Assembly: GCA_036491755.1 (NCBI GenBank)
Contig: DASXBJ010000084.1
Span: 1-17,435, forward strand
Direction of reading: 5' to 3'
DNA length: 17,435 nt
DNA from: DASXBJ01 sp036491755
GTDB taxonomy: Bacteria > Chloroflexota > Dormibacteria > Dormibacterales > Dormibacteraceae
The notes under the pieces are model-generated. The model was not told the DNA's origin. It searched no databases and was given only the letters and a program-made list of their open reading frames with translations. Numbering within the stretch: position 1 is the stretch's first letter; the number at the start of each line of letters is the position of its first letter. The position numbers and the translations under genes were made by a program. Below, piece by piece: positions 14,008 through 17,435 of this stretch.

Positions 14008-15299
14008 GGAGGACGCTCGGCGCGCTGGCGGTCGCCGGGGCGCTGTTCGCGTTCCAGTCGGGAAACGCGGCCGCCGACACGCCGACCACGTGCTCGTCGA
14101 GCACCGCCTCGGCTGCGCGCGTCACATGCGACGCCACCACACAGAGCGCTTACGACCAGCTGAAAACCCGGCTGGGCGGCGACATGGCGAAGGCGCTCGA
14201 CGCCCAGCAGCGCCTTTCGGTTGCACTCGACCAGTCGGCCGCCGAGGAGCAGCTGCTGACCAATCAGATCGCCAAGGAGGAGGCCTTGATCGCCAACCTC
14301 CAGGACCAGATCGCCCAGCTCGATTCGCAGATCGCCGACACGCAGGCTCGAATCGATGTCGAGAAGGAGCAGCTCTCGGTGATGGCCCGAGCGATCTACC
14401 GGCAGCCGGACTCCTTCTGGATCTTGATCGCGCGGACCGGCAACCTCAAGGACGCTCTGCTGGCGACCTCAGACCTCGTCGTGGCGGGCCAGCGCGTGCA
14501 CGCCCTGCAGGCTCAGCTCGAGGCGGACCTGGCCAAGCTGCAGGTCGAAAGGCAGGCCCGGCAGGATGAGCTGGACAGGGAGAACGCCACCCACGATGTG
14601 CTGGTCTCCAACCTGACGTCCCTCGACGACGTCATGAACCAGCAGAACGACACGAGCAGCCAGCTGGCGGACCTCGTCAGCCAGCTCCAGGATGCCCAGA
14701 CGAGCCTGACCGATCAGACACCGGACGTCACGGCGACTCTGGCCCAGCTCCTGGAAAGCCAGGAGCAGGATCTCGTCGCGCGGTCGTACCAGCAGGCCTG
14801 GAGCCAGGCCCAGGTGGGAGCCGGCCTGGCCTTGATCGAGCACCAGCTGCCGCTCGGGACCGCCATCGCCGGCCTGGCTCTCTCGTGGCCGATGTCCGCT
14901 TTCCAGGTCACCCAGGGATTCGGGCCGTCGACCCTGGTCCTGGAGCCGCCGCTTGAAGGCTATAAGCACTTCCACACGGGTATCGACATGGCGGCGCCCC
15001 TGGGTGCGTCCGTGATGGCAGCCGCGAGCGGGGTGGTCGTCGCGGTCGGCCACACCGCGGTCGGTTATGGCAACTACATCATCGTCGCCCACGGCGGGGG
15101 GGTCGAGACTCTCTACGGACACCTTCTCGCCACGCAGGTCCTGGTCGGAGACCACGTGGCCCGCGGGGAGCAGATCGGCCGCGAGGGCTCGACCGGCTAT
15201 TCGACCGGCCCCCATCTGCACTTCGAGCTTCGCGTCAACAACAAGGTCGTCGACCCGATGCCCTTCCTGCCGGTACCCGGGACCAACTGGGCAGGCTAG
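14004..15299 (+). CDS. Secreted coiled-coil M23 peptidase (EnvC/RipC-like role)
   Basis: The 431-residue protein has an N-terminal signal sequence (about 1-24, ending near NAAA). A long helical, Gln-rich coiled coil spans about 50-260, and a C-terminal LytM/M23 domain about 290-425. The zinc ligands are present: His324 and Asp328 in HTGID, and His406 in HLHFE, with His404 as the usual catalytic partner. The domain is therefore likely active, unlike some regulatory EnvC proteins. Its coiled coil should dock on the FtsX extracellular domain and let ATP cycling release the peptidase against peptidoglycan. It begins at GTG 14004, overlapping the FtsX stop codon (GTGA). A Cys pair at 30 and 42 near the mature N-terminus may form a disulfide. 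Confidence 0.9.
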   Translation: MRRTLGALAVAGALFAFQSGNAAADTPTTCSSSTASAARVTCDATTQSAYDQLKTRLGGDMAKALDAQQRLSVALDQSAAEEQLLTNQIAKEEALIANLQDQIAQLDSQIADTQARIDVEKEQLSVMARAIYRQPDSFWILIARTGNLKDALLATSDLVVAGQRVHALQAQLEADLAKLQVERQARQDELDRENATHDVLVSNLTSLDDVMNQQNDTSSQLADLVSQLQDAQTSLTDQTPDVTATLAQLLESQEQDLVARSYQQAWSQAQVGAGLALIEHQLPLGTAIAGLALSWPMSAFQVTQGFGPSTLVLEPPLEGYKHFHTGIDMAAPLGASVMAAASGVVVAVGHTAVGYGNYIIVAHGGGVETLYGHLLATQVLVGDHVARGEQIGREGSTGYSTGPHLHFELRVNNKVVDPMPFLPVPGTNWAG

Positions 15300-15328
15300 A
15301 TTCGGCGTCGGGCCAGGGTGGCCCGGCA

Positions 15329-15397
15329 GATCAACCATTTGGCCGCCGGATGAGCTGACCCCCGCCCGGCCGATCAACCATTTGGCCGCCGGATGAG
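15329..15397. repeat. Two 26-base direct repeats beside tRNA-Arg
   Basis: The 26-base unit GATCAACCATTTGGCCGCCG... occurs identically at 15329-15354 and 15372-15397, period 43. Each copy is preceded by CCGGC/CGGCC-type sequence that can pair with the GCCGG inside the unit. The pair fills the gap between the M23 gene stop and the tRNA 3' end. No T-run follows on either strand, and no recombinase gene is near. Confidence 0.75.
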
Positions 15398-15420
15398 ACC
15401 ACGAGGTGCCCCTGTCGACG

Positions 15421-15496
15421 TGGTGCCCCCGGAGGGAATCGAACCCCCGACCTTGACGTTAGGACCGTCCTGCTCTATCCCCTGAGCTACGAGGGC
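15421..15496 (-). tRNA. tRNA-Arg (anticodon CCT)
   Basis: Read on the minus strand, the 76-base sequence folds as a full tRNA. The acceptor GCCCTCG pairs with CGGGGGC (one T-G), the D arm is GCTC/GAGC, the T arm GGGGG/CCCTC closes TTCGATT, and CCA is encoded at the 3' end (15421-15423). The anticodon loop is GTCCTAA, giving anticodon CCT that reads AGG codons. Two oddities: the anticodon stem GGACG/CGTCA has a G-A mismatch at its top pair, and loop position 32 is G instead of a pyrimidine. No clear promoter is visible upstream. Confidence 0.93.
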
Positions 15497-15572
15497 GACA
15501 CCTTGAAGTCTATTCAGCCGGCGATACCAACTGCGCCGGCCCTCGTTCTATCGATGTATGTGGGTAGACACC

Positions 15573-15600
15573 TCTCAGGCAATTCTCAGGTGGCTCTGAG
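15573..15600 (+). promoter_or_regulatory. TCTCAGG direct repeats, likely operator of the redox operon
   Basis: TCTCAGG occurs at 15573-15579 and again at 15584-15590, 11 bases apart and so on the same helix face. An inverted relative, CTCTGAG, lies at 15594-15600. The site is 26 bases before the start of the first gene of the redox operon. Spacing of 11 bases is typical of OmpR/PhoB-type response regulator sites; the regulator itself is not in the window. Confidence 0.5.
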
Positions 15601-15625
15601 CCTGGGTTCAGAGGTGCTGCCCACA

Positions 15626-15940
15626 ATGCAAGCCATGACCTACGACGCAAAGGAAGCCAGGACGAACGCCCGGGACGCCGCAATGCGGACGCTCAACCGG
15701 CTCACCGCCGGGGTGGCGGTCGGCGCCTTCGCCAGCGTGGGCGTGCTGGCCGTGGTGAGCGCCGCCACGATCCCCGGGACGTCGGCGGCCGCCAACACCA
15801 CCGCCGGCAGCTCGACAGGAACCGGCTCCACCACGTCGACGTCCTCGAGCTCCTCGAGCTCCTCGCTCCAGGCGTCCAGTGGCGTGAGCTCGACGACGTC
15901 CGGGTCCGGCGTGGCCGTCTCGGGCGGCTCTCACCCCTAA
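15626..15940 (+). CDS. Ser/Thr-rich membrane-anchored protein of the redox operon
   Basis: The 104-residue product starts with a basic cytosolic segment of about 25 residues (KEARTNARDAAMRTLNRL). One membrane helix follows (about 27-47, VAVGAFASVGVLAVVSA), then a low-complexity extracytoplasmic tail of Ser, Thr and Gly. There is no enzyme motif. Small proteins of this shape occur beside ferric-reductase-like genes, but I do not know their job; a membrane anchor or regulator of the neighbouring heme protein is an inference. ATG 15626 is chosen for GAGGTG nine bases upstream; an ATG three codons later is the alternative. The stop codon lies five bases before the next start. Confidence 0.7.
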   Translation: MQAMTYDAKEARTNARDAAMRTLNRLTAGVAVGAFASVGVLAVVSAATIPGTSAAANTTAGSSTGTGSTTSTSSSSSSSSLQASSGVSSTTSGSGVAVSGGSHP

Positions 15941-15945
15941 ATTCC

Positions 15946-16530
15946 GTGTCCGACACGTTTCTGTGGTACGTCACTCGCGGAGCGGGCGCCGTCTCCCTGG
16001 TGCTCCTGAGCGGCGTCGTCATCCTCGGCCTCCTGTCGACGATGCGCGTCCAGGCGACCGGCTGGCCCCGATTTCTCACCACGGGACTCCACCGGAACCT
16101 GGCCCTGACCGCGGTGGTGTTCCTGGTCCTGCACATCGTGACCGCGGTCGTCGATCCCTTCACCCACCTGGGCTGGGGCGCCCTGATCCCCTTCACGTCC
16201 TACTACCGGACGTTCTGGCTCGGCCTGGGCGCCATCGCCTTCGAGCTGCTGCTCGCCATCGTGATCACCAGCCTTGTGCGGGGCTTCCTCGGCCATCGCG
16301 CGTGGCGCGCGGTGCACTGGCTCGCCTACGGCTCGTGGCCCGTGGCCGTCGTGCACGGATTCGGCACCGGGACAGATGTTTGGGCCGCGTGGTTCATCGT
16401 CCTGGCCGGGCTCTGCGTCGGCGCGGTGCTGATCGTGGCCGCGTGGCGCCTGCTGGCCCGCCCGGTCAATCCACTGCACGCGCCGCAGGCGACGTTTCGC
16501 GGCTCGGTGCAGAAGCGTGAGCTGCCGTGA
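15946..16530 (+). CDS. Ferric-reductase-like transmembrane bis-heme protein
   Basis: The 194-residue protein has about five or six membrane helices and the His spacing of the ferric reductase/NOX membrane domain. His49 and His63 are separated by 13 residues in one helix, and His124 and His137 by 12 in another. This gives two stacked heme b sites that carry electrons across the membrane. It lacks the cytosolic FAD/NADPH domain of full ferric reductases, so electrons must come from or go to a partner, most likely the NuoF-like protein encoded next. It starts at GTG 15946, five bases after the previous stop codon, and its own stop codon overlaps the next start (GTGA). No Shine-Dalgarno is evident, so translational coupling is likely. 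Confidence 0.85.
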   Translation: MSDTFLWYVTRGAGAVSLVLLSGVVILGLLSTMRVQATGWPRFLTTGLHRNLALTAVVFLVLHIVTAVVDPFTHLGWGALIPFTSYYRTFWLGLGAIAFELLLAIVITSLVRGFLGHRAWRAVHWLAYGSWPVAVVHGFGTGTDVWAAWFIVLAGLCVGAVLIVAAWRLLARPVNPLHAPQATFRGSVQKRELP

Positions 16531-17435
16531 GCGGCCAACGCCTGCTCTCCGGCCCCGCGCTGAATGCCGGCCCTGAGTCGTTCTCTGCGCACGCCACCCG
16601 GCTGGGTCCGCTTCCGCAGACGGGCAGAGACCTCATCGATACGATTGAGCGCAGCGGCCTGACCGGTCGCGGAGGCGCGGGTTTTCCCGTCGGCGTCAAA
16701 TGGCGAGCGGCGGCGGCACGGCGTCCAGAGGTCCTGGTCGTCAACGGCGCCGAGGGTGAGCCGCACAGCAAGAAGGACCGCCTCCTCATGTCGACCCGCC
16801 CTCACCTCGTGCTCGATGGCGCCCTGCTCGCCGCGCGCGCGGTGCGGGCCAAGGAGATCGTCCTATACCTCGGCGAGAACCACGTCGCGGCGCGTGCAGC
16901 AATGGAGCGCGCGCTGTTGGAAAGGCCGGAATCGGAGCGCAGAAGCTTCCGTACGCTGCCGGCCCCGGCACGCTACGTCGCCGGCGACTCGAATGCGGCG
17001 GTGGGATTTGTGACCTCCGGAGTCGCGCTGCCGACCAACTCGCCGGCAGCGCCCGCGCTGGTCCAGAACGTCGAAACACTTGCCCATGTCGCGCTCATCG
17101 CGAGATCCGGCCGGCCGACCGGCACCATCCTCGTCACGATGGCGGGCGGCGTCAAGCACACCGGGGTCCTCGAGGTCGAGACGACCACGACGATCGGGCA
17201 GGCCATCGCTTGGGCGGGCGGCACGCCGGAACCGGCGCGCGCCGTTCTTTTGGGCGGCTACTTCGGCGCCTGGATCGACGCGGAGCAAGCACAGGGCTTG
17301 CCGCTGGATCCTCAAGCGCTGCGTGCACTCGGACTCTCACTCGGCTGCGGCGTGATCGGCATCCTCCCCACGTCGCACTGCCCGGTCTGCGAGACCGCCG
17401 GCATCATGCGATACCTGGCGGGCGAGAGCTCTGCC
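16527..17435 (+). CDS. NuoF-like NADH dehydrogenase flavoprotein with SLBB domain (3' truncated by window)
   Basis: This frame runs open from GTG 16527 to the window end (303 codons seen). GRGGAGFP (47-54) and NGAEGEP (73-79), followed by KKDR, match the FMN and NADH-binding segments of NuoF/HoxF/complex I 51-kDa subunits. FGAWID and the region around residues 200-260 match the SLBB fold. Near the edge lie Cys274, Cys285 and Cys288, then RYLAGESSA. In relatives this is followed directly by the CGPC-type 4Fe-4S motif, which would fall just outside the window. The N-terminal leader is short, so it is not a classical full NuoF. It should oxidise NAD(P)H or a similar donor in the cytosol and pass electrons to the heme protein encoded just upstream. 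Overlap with that gene is four bases. Confidence 0.87.
   Translation, partial: MSGQRLLSGPALNAGPESFSAHATRLGPLPQTGRDLIDTIERSGLTGRGGAGFPVGVKWRAAAARRPEVLVVNGAEGEPHSKKDRLLMSTRPHLVLDGALLAARAVRAKEIVLYLGENHVAARAAMERALLERPESERRSFRTLPAPARYVAGDSNAAVGFVTSGVALPTNSPAAPALVQNVETLAHVALIARSGRPTGTILVTMAGGVKHTGVLEVETTTTIGQAIAWAGGTPEPARAVLLGGYFGAWIDAEQAQGLPLDPQALRALGLSLGCGVIGILPTSHCPVCETAGIMRYLAGESSA

Noticed and set aside
14469..15377. 302-codon minus-strand frame over the M23 peptidase
   Set aside because: It is antisense to a gene with intact zinc motifs and has no domain of its own.
15323..15397. Repeat hairpins near tRNA-Arg as intrinsic terminators
   Set aside because: No T-run follows the stems on either strand.

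Overview
This GC-rich window (17,435 bases) looks like chromosomal DNA of a soil-type bacterium. GTG starts, four-base ATGA/GTGA overlaps and probable leaderless starts suggest an actinobacterium-like lineage or a Chloroflexota/Dormibacterota-type lineage. I cannot fix the phylum from sequence alone. I see no IS element, phage gene or CRISPR array. Almost all of the DNA is ordinary housekeeping or envelope genes.

Layout. (1) Positions 15-363 hold two tandem copies (period 178) of a ~170-base element predicted to fold into four hairpins. A third, diverged copy lies at 6219-6388, just after glnA. (2) At 374-2376 on the minus strand, a membrane GT2 glycosyltransferase gene is followed by a DinB-like gene. 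The GT2 gene diverges from a thioredoxin gene (2440-2832) that ends in a strong terminator. (3) Positions 3067-6205 are a nitrogen-assimilation block: ammonium transporter, a possible 28-residue membrane peptide, and glutamine synthetase glnA. A convergent GAF/PucR-type regulator follows at 6438-8240. (4) At 8297-11942 come a class-V aminotransferase (cysteine-desulfurase-like), a PLDc_N-like small membrane protein, a DUF4190-like protein and a GH5 hydrolase resembling endoglycoceramidases. (5) At 12043-15299, an FtsE ATPase and an FtsX permease are fused in one reading frame through an Asn/Gly/His-rich linker. Overlapping it by four bases is a secreted coiled-coil M23 peptidase. (6) tRNA-Arg(CCT) is on the minus strand at 15421-15496. 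(7) From 15626 to the window end is a redox operon: a Ser/Thr-rich membrane-anchored protein, a ferric-reductase-like bis-heme membrane protein, and a NuoF-like flavoprotein cut by the window edge. TCTCAGG direct repeats 11 bases apart precede this operon.

How the genes fit together. Amt imports ammonium for GlnA to assimilate, and the neighbouring PucR-type protein is a plausible but unproven regulator. FtsE-FtsX should couple ATP hydrolysis to activation of the M23 hydrolase at the septum or wall. The last operon should pass electrons between a soluble flavin/Fe-S protein and membrane hemes.

The strongest candidates for something undescribed are the three-copy structured element, where stems keep pairing despite base changes around a variable ~22-base linker, and the FtsE-FtsX single-chain fusion.
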